From NCBI GenBank assembly GCA_025355505.1, contig JANXZM010000056.1:1-37133 (forward strand): a stretch of 37,133 nt of DNA, written 5' to 3'. The DNA comes from Acidobacteriaceae bacterium (GTDB taxonomy: Bacteria; Acidobacteriota; Terriglobia; Terriglobales; Acidobacteriaceae). The position numbers and the translations under genes are program-made. Position 1 is the stretch's first letter; every line of letters starts with the position of its first letter. The notes under the pieces were generated by a model that saw only the letters and a list, made by a program, of their open reading frames with translations, was not told where the DNA came from and made no database searches. Shown piece after piece: positions 25,706-34,252 of this stretch.

Positions 25706-26473
25706 TCAGTATTCCACCTCGACCAGATACAGTCCGCTGGCAGGCGCCGTCGGCCCCGCCGCTGCGCGCTGACGCGCCTCGAGGATGCGACGCAAATCTT
25801 CCAGCCTCACCGTTCCCTTCCCCAGCAGCAGGAATGTTCCGATCAGGTTCCGCACCATGTGATGAAGAAATCCGCTGCCGCGAACCGTATAGATCAGTTC
25901 GTCGCCTGCGCGCGTCCATGTGGAAGAGAAGATCGTTCGAACATTGGTGGTAGTAACATTTTCGCTGGCCGCCATGCGTTCCACCCGCTCCGGATCCACC
26001 GCCGCGAACGACGTGAAATCGTGCTCGCCCACAACCACCCCAGCGGCTGCAACCATCGCCGGTTCATCCAGCGGATAAGGGTAATGCCACACATACCGCG
26101 CCAGAAATGGCGGACAGATCGCGCCGCGATGCATGCGATAGCGATAAGTCTTGGCGCGCGCCGACTTGCGAGCGTGGAAGTCGGGCGCGGCCTCAGTCAC
26201 CTCCAGCACCCGGATCGAAGCCGGCAGAATGTCGTTCAGCGCCCGCATCCAGTTTTCCGCCGGAATTGCCGACGCGGTCGTAAAACTCGCCACCTGGGCC
26301 AGCGCGTGTACACCGGCGTCGGTGCGGCCGGAACCCTGGGGCAGTATATTTTCCCCGCTCAACCGTCCAATGGCTGAGGCCAGCGCGCCTTGCGTAGTGC
26401 TCCGACCGGGCTGCACCTGCCAGCCGGCAAACTCCGCGCCGTCATAAGAGAGGATCAGTCTGAGATTACGCAC
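25706..26473 (-). CDS. truA: tRNA pseudouridine synthase A
   Basis: Converts uridines 38-40 in the tRNA anticodon arm to pseudouridine. It has 255 residues, the normal length. The catalytic motif GSGRTDAGVHALAQ contains Asp52. The N-terminal LSYDGAEFAGWQVQP and the later HHMVRNLIGTFLLLGKG are TruA signatures. It is on the same strand as the aldehyde dehydrogenase, but a long palindromic repeat intervenes, so co-transcription is doubtful. It is divergent from the TolC-like gene. Confidence 0.95.
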   Translation of the reverse strand: MRNLRLILSYDGAEFAGWQVQPGRSTTQGALASAIGRLSGENILPQGSGRTDAGVHALAQVASFTTASAIPAENWMRALNDILPASIRVLEVTEAAPDFHARKSARAKTYRYRMHRGAICPPFLARYVWHYPYPLDEPAMVAAAGVVVGEHDFTSFAAVDPERVERMAASENVTTTNVRTIFSSTWTRAGDELIYTVRGSGFLHHMVRNLIGTFLLLGKGTVRLEDLRRILEARQRAAAGPTAPASGLYLVEVEY

Positions 26474-26728
26474 GTTCTTTTTCGAGTCCTTAGCTGCCTG
26501 AGCATCATCGTTAGTATTTACAAAGTTTTACCGCCACCGTCACAGAGCGTGCGACGGCGTGTCAGCTATACTATTTCACTTAGGCTCAGTAAAAAAATTG
26601 CTTTTCCCCAAGGGTTACGAGGAAAAGATTGCCAGGAACTCTTGCCTGTCGTTCTACGTATCAGCAAAGGGCTGGCAAAAGTGTGAGTAGGTCCGATCCG
26701 CTCGAGATTTAACGCTGGAGTGCGATCA

Positions 26729-28792
26729 ATGGAGATGATGCGAATGCAACGTTCCACTGTGTTGAGTGCGTTTCAGCGGGCTGCCGCCCTTTTTCTTGCC
26801 GCCAGTATGGTACCTGCCGGGTGGGCGCAGGATGCCTCACCCGTGCCCAGCGCCCCGTCGGCGCAGATGCACGCCCAGCAGGCCGTGCCGTCGAAGTCGC
26901 AGCCGTTTGACGTGAAGGAATATTCGAAGCCTCAGTCAGCCTTCCCCAACCCGATCTCGCCGTATTCGCCGCGCACCGTGGCCCAGCCGAACCTCGCCAA
27001 CACCTCGCGCATCGACCAGCTTATGCGCGACGGCAAGCTCTACCTGTCGATGAACGATGCGGTCGCGCTGGCGCTTGAGAACAACCTCGATATCGCAATT
27101 GCGCGCTACAACCTGAATATCGCCGATACCGATATCTGGCGCGCCAAGGCCGGATCGTCGACGCGCGGCGTGAATACCGGTCTCGTGCAGGGCACGCCGG
27201 GCGGAACTGGCTCGGGCGTCGGCAGCACTTCGACGGGTGGTGGTGCCGGCGGCACCACCAGCGGCTCCGGCGGCGCCGGCGCCGGAACCTCCGGCTTGGT
27301 CACGTCCACCTCAGGGGTCGGCGCGGCGGTGCCGTTGTTCGATCCGATTCTGACGGGGACGCTCCAACTCGATCAGACGCGTCTACAGTCCGCCAACATC
27401 TTTGGCAATCCCTTCACCGATACTCACACCGCCACCTATGACTTCGGCTACCAGCAAGGGTTCGCTTGGGGAACTAACCTTTCGGTGGGCTTCAATAATT
27501 CCCGTAATACTTCGACCTCGGCCTTTCAGACTCACAGCCCGCAACTGAACTCCAACTTCCGGGCCACGTTCTCGCAGCCTCTGCTCTCGGGCTTTGGATT
27601 GCTGCCGAACACGCGTTTCATCAAGATTGCCAAGAACAACCGGGAAATCTCGGACGTCGCATTCCGGCTTCAAGTGATTACGACCGTCAACCAGATCGAG
27701 AACATTTATTGGGATCTGGTCAACGCCTATGAAAATGTCAAGGTGCAGCAAGACTCGTTGACCCTGGCGCAGAAAACGTTTTCCGACAACCGTAAGCAGG
27801 TTGAAATCGGAACCCTGGCGCCGATCGAAGTAGTCCGCGCACAAAGCGTGGTAGCCACCAACCAGCAGTCGCTGATTGTGGCTCAGACCAACCTTCAGTT
27901 GCAACAGTTGCTGATGAAGAACGCTCTGAGCCGCTCGCTGGTTGATCCGGTGCTTGCCGACGCGGAGGTAGTTCCCACCGATACGATGTCAGTTCCGGAC
28001 AAAGAACCGGTGGTCCCAACACAGGATCTCGTGAACGAGGCCTTAGCTCATCGCGCTGAACTCGCAGAGTCGCGCATTGATCTTACCAATCGCAGCATCA
28101 CTACTCGCTCCGCCAAGAACGCTCTCCTGCCGACACTCAGTCTCTTTGCTTACTACCAGGGCTCGGCCTTGGGCGGAAATCCAAGTCCCTATTGCGATCC
28201 GGCAAAAAACTGCACACCCCCTACCGGAAGCGTCGGTTACAGCGACGTTCTGAACCAACTTATCGATTCGAACGCACCCAGCAAGGGTGCCGGCCTGCAA
28301 CTGAGCATTCCACTTCGTAACCGTTCCGCCCAGGCCGACCAAGTACGCGCCGAACTGGAATACCGCCAGGCCCAGATGAGCTTGCAGCAACAGGAAAACA
28401 AAATTCGTATCGAAGTCCGCAACGCGCAGTTCTCCGTGCAGCAGAACCGGGCGGCGGTCGAAGCCGCGCGCGCAGCGGTCGAACTGGGTAAGCAGTCGCT
28501 CGACGCCGAACAAAAAAAATACGCGCTCGGAGCGTCCACATCGACACTTGTTCTACAGAACGATCGCGACCTGACGCAGGCGCAATCGAACCTGGTCACC
28601 GCCATGTCGAACTACCAAAAGGCGCGAGTGGAATTGGACCGCACCATTGGCGCGACGCTGGACCGGATGGGCATCCTGATGGCCGACGCCGAGCGCGGAG
28701 AAGTCACAAAGATGCCGAACGTCCCGTACGTAACGGCGCGGCCCGTTGAGCAGACAACGCCGGTGAACCCGCCGCCGCAACCGCAACAGTAA
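26729..28792 (+). CDS. TolC-like outer-membrane efflux protein
   Basis: An outer-membrane channel partner of efflux or type I secretion pumps, 687 residues. It has a signal peptide (cleavage near AGWAQ-D, residue 34). Two outer-membrane-efflux repeats are visible, with long heptad-rich helices such as LALENNLDIAIARYNLNIAD, NQIENIYWDLVNAYENVKVQ and VRAELEYRQAQMSLQQQENK. It is much longer than TolC (about 470). The surplus is a Pro/Gln-rich N terminus and a Gly/Ser/Thr-only stretch at about 147-197, where a beta-barrel loop would be. ATG 26729 has GGAG 8 bases upstream. No pump or adaptor gene is adjacent, so the partner lies elsewhere. Confidence 0.88.
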   Translation: MEMMRMQRSTVLSAFQRAAALFLAASMVPAGWAQDASPVPSAPSAQMHAQQAVPSKSQPFDVKEYSKPQSAFPNPISPYSPRTVAQPNLANTSRIDQLMRDGKLYLSMNDAVALALENNLDIAIARYNLNIADTDIWRAKAGSSTRGVNTGLVQGTPGGTGSGVGSTSTGGGAGGTTSGSGGAGAGTSGLVTSTSGVGAAVPLFDPILTGTLQLDQTRLQSANIFGNPFTDTHTATYDFGYQQGFAWGTNLSVGFNNSRNTSTSAFQTHSPQLNSNFRATFSQPLLSGFGLLPNTRFIKIAKNNREISDVAFRLQVITTVNQIENIYWDLVNAYENVKVQQDSLTLAQKTFSDNRKQVEIGTLAPIEVVRAQSVVATNQQSLIVAQTNLQLQQLLMKNALSRSLVDPVLADAEVVPTDTMSVPDKEPVVPTQDLVNEALAHRAELAESRIDLTNRSITTRSAKNALLPTLSLFAYYQGSALGGNPSPYCDPAKNCTPPTGSVGYSDVLNQLIDSNAPSKGAGLQLSIPLRNRSAQADQVRAELEYRQAQMSLQQQENKIRIEVRNAQFSVQQNRAAVEAARAAVELGKQSLDAEQKKYALGASTSTLVLQNDRDLTQAQSNLVTAMSNYQKARVELDRTIGATLDRMGILMADAERGEVTKMPNVPYVTARPVEQTTPVNPPPQPQQ

Positions 28793-28813
28793 CGAGCATT
28801 CCGTTCGATGGAG

Positions 28814-28985
28814 CACCGGGCGTCCCCGCCCGGCGTTTCCCTTTTGCGCCCAGCCGTCTCTCGCGTATCCTCTCCCAGTGAAGCTCTCCATCCTCAGAAA
28901 GGCCAGCGCGGAGAAGGCTCGCGTGGACGGCAATGCTCGTGTAGGGACGGCCGCCCTCGGCCGCCCAAGCCGAGCGCAGCTCGGC
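28814..28985. repeat. Cluster of small GC palindromes before the glycosyltransferase
   Basis: CCGGGC-GTCCCC-GCCCGG (28816-28833), a GTAGGGACGGCCGCC stretch (28941-28955) and GCCGAGC-GCA-GCTCGGC (28969-28985) fill the gap after the TolC-like gene. The frame open from 28808 runs through this material and should not be read as protein. Confidence 0.5.
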
Positions 28986-29014
28986 AGGCTCTTCGCCGGC
29001 AGCAGGAGTTCCGC

Positions 29015-29878
29015 GTGATCCTCTCCGTCGTCATCATCACTCACAACGAAGAGGCCAACATCGGACGTACGCTAGCCAGCGTGCAGTCGCTGGTGGCCGA
29101 CGGAAAAGGTGAGATCATCGTCGTCGACTCCGGCTCGACCGACCGCACCGTCGAGATCGCCATATCCTTTGGCGCGAAAGTCTTCATCGAAGATTGGAAG
29201 GGCTACGCGGCGCAGAAGAACTCGGCGATCGACAAGGCAACGGGCGATTGGATTTTGAGTTTGGATGCGGATGAGGAAGTGGGGCCGGGGCTCGCAGGAG
29301 GGATCTATGCGGCGATGCACGGGCGTCTCGGCGGCGATCCGATAGAAGGAGATTCACTTGAAGTCATAGAGAAGGTGATGTCTATCGAGGAGGCCCTGGC
29401 ACGCGGTGAGACAGCTTCACCGGTTGGGTTTTGGATTCCGCGCAAGAACTTTTTTCTCGGCCGCTGGATCAAACATGGCGGTTTCTGGCCCGACCCCAAG
29501 CTGCGTCTGTTTCGCAAAGCTGCAGCAAAGTTCGAGGAGCGCCTAGTTCACGAGGACGCAAGGTTGATTAAAGGTGTCAGCGAAAAACTAAACCGACCAC
29601 TCCTCCACCACTCCTACCCCACGCTCGCCGATTACATCGACCACATGAACCGCTATTCGTCCCTTGGCGCCGAGATGGCAGTCGCCAAAGGCCAGAGCGG
29701 TTTCAGCCTGTTCAACATCGTCCTGCGCCCGCTTGCAACCTTCATCTACAACTATTTGTTCCGCCTAGGATTCCTCGACGGCCGCGAAGGTCTGTTGCTG
29801 CATCTCTACCACGCCGTCTACGTGTCGTGGAAATACGCGAAGGCTTGGGAACTGGCGCACAAGAAACAATCAATGTAG
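29015..29878 (+). CDS. Family 2 glycosyltransferase (WaaE/KdtX-like)
   Basis: Transfers a sugar from a nucleotide sugar, probably onto lipopolysaccharide core (inference from family). It has 287 residues from GTG 29015, chosen because AGGAG lies 6 bases upstream and homology begins at ILSVVIITHNEE. The GT-A fold shows nucleotide-binding VVDSGSTDRT (37-45) and the metal motif DAD (84-86) in LSLDADEEV. The WaaE-like signature follows (IPRKNFFLGRWIKHGGFWPD, then KLRLFRK and HHSYPTLADYIDHMNRYS). About 30 extra residues sit between the DAD motif and IPRKNFF. The C terminus has a hydrophobic, membrane-associating part. The stop codon TAG is inside a GTAGAGACG repeat. Confidence 0.88.
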   Translation: MILSVVIITHNEEANIGRTLASVQSLVADGKGEIIVVDSGSTDRTVEIAISFGAKVFIEDWKGYAAQKNSAIDKATGDWILSLDADEEVGPGLAGGIYAAMHGRLGGDPIEGDSLEVIEKVMSIEEALARGETASPVGFWIPRKNFFLGRWIKHGGFWPDPKLRLFRKAAAKFEERLVHEDARLIKGVSEKLNRPLLHHSYPTLADYIDHMNRYSSLGAEMAVAKGQSGFSLFNIVLRPLATFIYNYLFRLGFLDGREGLLLHLYHAVYVSWKYAKAWELAHKKQSM

Positions 29879-29903
29879 AGACGCGGCTCGTCGCGGCTCC
29901 GGC
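29875..29903. repeat. GTAGAGAC element, degenerate copy at a stop codon
   Basis: GTAGAGACGCGGCTCGTCGC begins at 29875 and supplies TAG (29876-29878), the stop of the glycosyltransferase. It shares the GTAGAGACG end with the elements at 11775 and 19421. Confidence 0.5.
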
Positions 29904-29912
29904 GCCGCCCCG

Positions 29913-30599
29913 CTATCCCCGCAGCGTGATGCGCATGATGTCGAACTTCACTTCCACCGACCGCTGCGGAAACTTCGACTCAACATAATCCTTCACGTCG
30001 CCGACCGAAGGAATCCCATCCCGGCCTGTCAGTCCGCGCGCATCGTCGAGCAGGATCATGTGCGGATACGGATGGCTCAGAATCATCTCCAGTTCCGCCG
30101 AAAGACGCTGCTCATTCGTCCGAATTCCAACCCAGCCGTAATAACCGGCGTCCAGCCAGAACAGCGCCGGGCTCGTCAGCAATGCGAGCACCTCGGGCAT
30201 GAGCACGCGGCTGTCCCCGCAGAAAATCCGCACGTGCTGGTCGCGCGCGAATTTGCGCACGGCCCGCTCCGCCAGCGCCGGCACAAATTCCATGGAATAG
30301 ATGCGGACGAAACGGCTTTTCATTGCGGCGACCATTTCGCCGTAGTAAGTTCCGGTTTCGACCAGGGTCTTCAGCCCAAATTTCTCTCCGTATTCGCGCA
30401 CAACTTTCTGCTTCAACAGGTGCGGAGATCGCGACGGCCGCCCGCGCAGTATCCAATACCAATAGTCGGGATAGTGGCCAAGCGCCTTATATGCGCCGTA
30501 CACCGGGGTACGCTGCAATAACCGCCGAAACGCTTTCAGATTCCCTCCACCGAAACAAGACCAAGCATAGGGGCGCACGAAAAGCGGAGTCAAGCACAC
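29913..30599 (-). CDS. Class I methyltransferase-fold protein, function unknown
   Basis: 228 residues. The centre reads like a SAM-binding Rossmann fold: motif [19 protein letters not shown] (about 76-93), an acidic end of strand 2 (YSMEF) and motif FCGDSR. A later LLDDARGL motif fits FkbM/TylF-like or sugar-modifying methyltransferases. No catalytic assignment is possible. A basic N-terminal region ([21 protein letters not shown]) may contact membrane or glycan. It converges with the glycosyltransferase, which hints at cell-surface modification (inference). GTG 30599 is the assumed start. Confidence 0.65.
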   Translation of the reverse strand: MCLTPLFVRPYAWSCFGGGNLKAFRRLLQRTPVYGAYKALGHYPDYWYWILRGRPSRSPHLLKQKVVREYGEKFGLKTLVETGTYYGEMVAAMKSRFVRIYSMEFVPALAERAVRKFARDQHVRIFCGDSRVLMPEVLALLTSPALFWLDAGYYGWVGIRTNEQRLSAELEMILSHPYPHMILLDDARGLTGRDGIPSVGDVKDYVESKFPQRSVEVKFDIMRITLRG

Positions 30600-30629
30600 C
30601 GCAACCTCGCCAGTGTCCCAAATTCGTCA

Positions 30630-30706
30630 ACCACCAAGGACACGTAGTTACGCGAAGGTTTAATTTTCAAGCCGTTTCCTTCGTGATCCTTTGTGTCCTT
30701 GGTGGT
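30630..30706. repeat. Inverted repeat of the ACCACCAAGGACAC type
   Basis: Perfect 14-base arms (30630-30643 and 30693-30706) around a 49-base interior. It lies in the divergent gap between the methyltransferase-like gene and the mutase. Related one-sided words (CTTCGTGTCCTTGGTGGTT, or CGCAAAGAGCACGAAG) occur near 21218-21238 and 18105-18125, and a weaker one near 5580-5605. Confidence 0.75.
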
Positions 30707-30805
30707 GAAGGCCTTGACCTTGGCTTCCACCAACCACTCGATCGGTTGCGCCATTTTGCAGCATGGCGGTCGCTCCTCTATCATCAAGTCAGCTTGGGGA
30801 GCCGA

Positions 30806-32614
30806 ATGCCTGAGAACGAACCAAAAGCCGATGTGCACAAGACCGTAGCCGAAAGCCCTATCTCCGACGTCTTCGAAGGCCGTCATCCCGCCGCATCGGA
30901 AAAAGATTGGGCGGAAAAAACCTTGGCACCCACAATCCACAAAGCTCCCGAAAAACCGATCGGCGCTCCCACCGGCACCAACCTTGATGAGCACGGCCAC
31001 GCGCGCTTCAGCACGATCTCGAACGCTCCGATTCGCCGCCTCTACACTCAGGCCGATCTCCCTGCCGACTGGAACTACGATCAATACCTCGGCTATCCCG
31101 GCCAACCGCCCTACACGCGCGGCATTCACTCGACCGGCTACCGCGGCAAGCTGTGGACGATGCGCATGTTCTCCGGCTTCGCTTCGCCCGAAGAAACCAA
31201 TCAGCGTTACAAATATCTTCTCGAAAACGGCGGCGGCGGACTCTCTGTTGCCTTCGATCTGCCCACGCTGATGGGCTACGACTCCGATCACGCGGCCAGC
31301 GAGGGCGAAGTCGGCAAGTGCGGCGTGGCCATCGACTCGCTCGAAGATATGGAGATCCTCTTCGATGGCATCCCTCTCGAAACCATCACCACCTCGATGA
31401 CCATCAATTCTCCGGCCAGCGTGCTCTGGGCCATGTATCTGGTAGTCGCGGAAAAGCAAGGCGCCGACTGGAAGAAAATCTCCGGCACCATTCAAAACGA
31501 CATCCTCAAGGAGTACATCGCGCAGAAGGAGTACATCTATCCGCCCGCGCCTTCGATGCGCCTGGTGATTGACACTTTCGAATTTGGATCGAAGTTTACG
31601 CCGCGCTTCAACACCATCTCCATCAGCGGCTACCACATTCGCGAAGCTGGATCCACCGCGCTGCAGGAACTCGCTTTCACCATCTACGACGGCGTTGAAT
31701 ACGTCGAGTGGGCGCAGCGCCGCGGCCTCGACGTCGACGACTTCGGCCCGCGTCTCAGCTTCTTTTTCAACGCGCACAACGATTTCTTTGAAGAGATCGC
31801 CAAATACCGCGCCGCGCGCAAGATCTGGTATCGCCTGATGAAAGACCGCTTCGGCGCTAAGAACGATCGCACCCGCCTGATGCGCTTTCACACGCAAACC
31901 GCCGGAGTATCGCTGCCGGCGCAGCAACCGATGAACAACATCGCGCGCGTCGCCCTGCAGGCGCTCGCGGCGGTGCTCGGCGGCACCCAGTCGTTGCACA
32001 CCGACGCCTACGACGAAGCCCTCGCCTTGCCCACTGAGGAAGCCGCACGCATCGCGTTGCGCACCCAGCAGATCATTGCTTTCGAGTCGGGCGTGGCTCA
32101 AACTGTCGATCCGCTCGGCGGAAGCTACTTCGTTGAAAAGCAAACCCTCGACATGGAAAACGGCGCCTTCGATTACTTCAAGAAGCTCGATCAGATGGGC
32201 GGCATGGTCAAAGCCATCGAGCGCGGATTCCCCCAGAAAGAAATTGCCGAGGCCAGTTACCAGTATCAGCGCGCCGTTGAAGCCAATGAGAAGATCACGG
32301 TCGGCGTGAATGATTTCGTTATTGAAGAAGGGTCGCCTCACATTCTGTACATCGGCGAGTCGGTCGCACGCGCTCAGGAAGCAAAACTCAAAGCTCTGCG
32401 CGCCCGCCGCTCCAACGAAGAAGTCCAGCGCCGCCTCGATGCGCTGAAACAAGCCGCAGCCAAGACGCCCACCGCTGGCACCAACGGCAACATTTCCGAC
32501 GCCAACACCATGCCCTACATTGTGGACGCCGTCCGCGCCTACGCCACCGTGGGCGAAATCTGCGAAGCCTTGCGGCAGGTGTATGGGACGTATACCGAAG
32601 TCAGCGTTACCTGA
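30806..32614 (+). CDS. B12-dependent acyl-CoA mutase large subunit, isobutyryl-CoA mutase-like
   Basis: Catalyses a radical carbon-skeleton rearrangement of an acyl-CoA using adenosylcobalamin. From ATG 30806 (GGGGAG just upstream) it has 602 residues and covers only the substrate-binding barrel. The C-terminal B12 domain with DxHxxG is absent, so a separate small subunit is needed and is not in the window. Barrel motifs: [20 protein letters not shown] (142-161), catalytic His277 in [10 protein letters not shown]. At the two specificity positions methylmalonyl-CoA mutase has Tyr89 and Arg207; this protein has Phe122 and Gln240, as in isobutyryl-CoA mutase. Spacings (118 and 37 residues) match the methylmalonyl enzyme exactly, so the alignment is secure. 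It probably interconverts isobutyryl- and butyryl-CoA or a similar uncharged acyl-CoA. Confidence 0.85.
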   Translation: MPENEPKADVHKTVAESPISDVFEGRHPAASEKDWAEKTLAPTIHKAPEKPIGAPTGTNLDEHGHARFSTISNAPIRRLYTQADLPADWNYDQYLGYPGQPPYTRGIHSTGYRGKLWTMRMFSGFASPEETNQRYKYLLENGGGGLSVAFDLPTLMGYDSDHAASEGEVGKCGVAIDSLEDMEILFDGIPLETITTSMTINSPASVLWAMYLVVAEKQGADWKKISGTIQNDILKEYIAQKEYIYPPAPSMRLVIDTFEFGSKFTPRFNTISISGYHIREAGSTALQELAFTIYDGVEYVEWAQRRGLDVDDFGPRLSFFFNAHNDFFEEIAKYRAARKIWYRLMKDRFGAKNDRTRLMRFHTQTAGVSLPAQQPMNNIARVALQALAAVLGGTQSLHTDAYDEALALPTEEAARIALRTQQIIAFESGVAQTVDPLGGSYFVEKQTLDMENGAFDYFKKLDQMGGMVKAIERGFPQKEIAEASYQYQRAVEANEKITVGVNDFVIEEGSPHILYIGESVARAQEAKLKALRARRSNEEVQRRLDALKQAAAKTPTAGTNGNISDANTMPYIVDAVRAYATVGEICEALRQVYGTYTEVSVT

Positions 32615-32734
32615 TTTCTTGACGATTGGTCCGCTTCCGCAGCAGGTCGCCGCTTGGTCCGGCTTTGGATTCATCACATTTGACTCGCCCATTCGTCACA
32701 GCCCCCCACCCGCTACCAGCGCTAGGATAGAGGG

Positions 32735-33316
32735 ATGCAAGTACGTTCGCCAAAACCCGGACAAACACGGCCACCGTTAGCGATCCGCCGAAGAGCGGCG
32801 GCAGTCTCGATTGATCTTCGAATCCTGATTCTGCGGCACCAGCGGGTCATTCTCGACACTGCTCTGGCGGAACTTTACGACGTGCCCGTAAAACGCTTGA
32901 ATGAACAAACAAAGCGCAACCGTAAGAGATTCCCCGCTGATTTCATGTTCCAGCTCACTGCGCGAGAAAACAAATCTTTGAGGTCGCAATTTGCGACCTC
33001 AAAGATGGGCCGCGGCGGCCGCCGTTCGCTGCCTTACGCCTTCACCGAACATGGCGCAATCATGGCAGCGACGGTGCTCAACTCTGAACAGGCAGTAGAA
33101 ATGAGCGTTTTTGTGGTGCGTGCCTTTGTCCGCTTACGTCAGATGCTGGCCGCCAACAAAGAACTCGCCGCCAGGCTCGAAGAATTAGAAACACACATGG
33201 AGACGCACGACGGCGCGATCCAGGAAATCTTCGATGTCATCAACAGGCTGATGAACCCGCACCGCAGCCGTCGAAGCAAGATCGGATTCGCGCTCCCGCC
33301 GGCACGGACGGGGTAG
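32735..33316 (+). CDS. ORF6N-domain protein
   Basis: 193 residues. The ORF6N domain (about 25-115) shows LILRHQRVILDTALAELYDV, RNRKRFPADFMFQLT and RRSLPYAFTEHGAIM. A helical, coiled-coil-prone C-terminal part (RQMLAANKELAARLEELETH) follows. ORF6N proteins are known as phage antirepressor-like DNA-binding proteins and as widespread chromosomal genes of unknown role. No other phage genes surround it. Codons for SLRSQFATSKM hold a 27-base palindrome (32977-33003), and a fragment of a second copy lies downstream. The start at ATG 32735 has AGAGGG directly before it. Confidence 0.8.
   Translation: MQVRSPKPGQTRPPLAIRRRAAAVSIDLRILILRHQRVILDTALAELYDVPVKRLNEQTKRNRKRFPADFMFQLTARENKSLRSQFATSKMGRGGRRSLPYAFTEHGAIMAATVLNSEQAVEMSVFVVRAFVRLRQMLAANKELAARLEELETHMETHDGAIQEIFDVINRLMNPHRSRRSKIGFALPPARTG
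32977..33003. repeat. 27-base palindrome inside the ORF6N gene
   Basis: Arms TTTGAGGTCGCAA and TTGCGACCTCAAA with one central base, no mismatches. It is repeated exactly at 33373-33399. Confidence 0.85.
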
Positions 33317-33369
33317 TCGCCATCTGAATTCCACCGCAACTGGGAACGTGACATCCCCCGCGAGTGCGC

Positions 33370-33421
33370 CGCTTTGAGGTCGCAATTTGCGACCTCAAAG
33401 ATTGGCCGCAGCGGCCGACGC
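33370..33421 (+). pseudogene. Remnant of a second ORF6N gene copy
   Basis: The sequence from about 33373 repeats the 27-base palindrome and continues as ATTGGCCGCAGCGGCCGACG. Its frame reads LRSQFATSKIGRSGRRPLP, matching residues of the intact gene (LRSQFATSKMGRGGRRSLP) before breaking off. No start or flanking domain remains. It shows either a lost tandem duplicate or a hop of the palindrome-bearing segment. Confidence 0.65.
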
Positions 33422-33438
33422 CCCCTCCCCTGTGTCCC

Positions 33439-34002
33439 CTACTTCATGCGATTGCGATACAGGCTTCCATCCACTTGGCGAACCATGGCCTCGATATCGA
33501 GCGGCACCTGTAAGAACGCTGCTGCTTCTTCGGCAACTGCCTTCGGTTCGCGCAGCACGCGATGATAATGCACGCGCAAGACCTGCACATTCGCCTGGCC
33601 CGCGAGCCACTTATTCACTTCGATCAGGTGGCGCTGAAAAGCCTCTTCGATCGCGGAAGTATCGGTGATCGAATCCGCATTGCCGCGGCGGCGCAGCATT
33701 TCGTCCTGCGACTTCAGCACCTCGGGCAGGGGACGCTGCATGAACACAACGCGATACTGGTGACCCGCGGGCAGGGATAGAATCAGTTGCGAGATGACCT
33801 TCACAACCTTGCCTTCGGCCTCCGCCATCAGACTGGGATCTTTCGGAAGCTGCTTGATGCGCTCCCACTCGAGGTAGCCTTTGGGGTTGTCGGTATCGGC
33901 TTTGCGTTCGCCGTCGGAGAGAACCGGCAGCCCGCCCGCATCCAGCATCTGCATCATCAGCGATGTGCCCGACCGCGGCAGTCCCGAAACAATGTTGATC
34001 AT
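33439..34002 (-). CDS. Small sulfotransferase-family protein
   Basis: 187 residues. The PAPS-binding loop is SGLPRSGTS (6-14) and a 3'-phosphate-type motif RVVFMQRPLPEVLKSQ occurs near 83-98. This indicates transfer of sulfate from PAPS, although such short homologues can be degenerate or use other substrates. The acceptor is unknown. ATG 34002 has AAAGG 5 bases upstream. It converges with the ORF6N gene. Confidence 0.8.
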   Translation of the reverse strand: MINIVSGLPRSGTSLMMQMLDAGGLPVLSDGERKADTDNPKGYLEWERIKQLPKDPSLMAEAEGKVVKVISQLILSLPAGHQYRVVFMQRPLPEVLKSQDEMLRRRGNADSITDTSAIEEAFQRHLIEVNKWLAGQANVQVLRVHYHRVLREPKAVAEEAAAFLQVPLDIEAMVRQVDGSLYRNRMK

Positions 34003-34252
34003 CCGTGCCTTTCAAAACAAATAGAAGATAGCGGAGGCGAATTCCCTGCTCCGCCGAATTTAGAATCGCTCACTCGAAATGATAGTGGGAACGTAGCCGT
34101 CGGGCAAAGGCCGGGCGAAGACGATAACCGCGTCCACCGGGCACGAAAACGAAGAAAAACACCGGGAGACCCTCCAAACAGCCCGCCAAGCCGTCATTGC
34201 GCCCCAGCGAGGGTTCTGATAACGTGCCTCACGTAGATCAAAGGAGGCCCCC

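Noticed and set aside
28808-29014. Extra N terminus of the glycosyltransferase
   Set aside because: It translates palindromic repeat DNA; AGGAG and homology start at 29015.
30323-30805. N-terminal extension of the mutase reading frame
   Set aside because: It overlaps the methyltransferase-like gene on the other strand and runs through an inverted repeat; homology and the GGGGAG site point to ATG 30806.
30590-32692. 700-codon open frame opposite the mutase
   Set aside because: A mirror of the mutase codons (low stop frequency in GC-rich DNA), with no domain of its own.
32735-33316. Prophage suggested by the ORF6N gene
   Set aside because: No integrase, capsid, terminase or lysis genes nearby; ORF6N genes are common on chromosomes.
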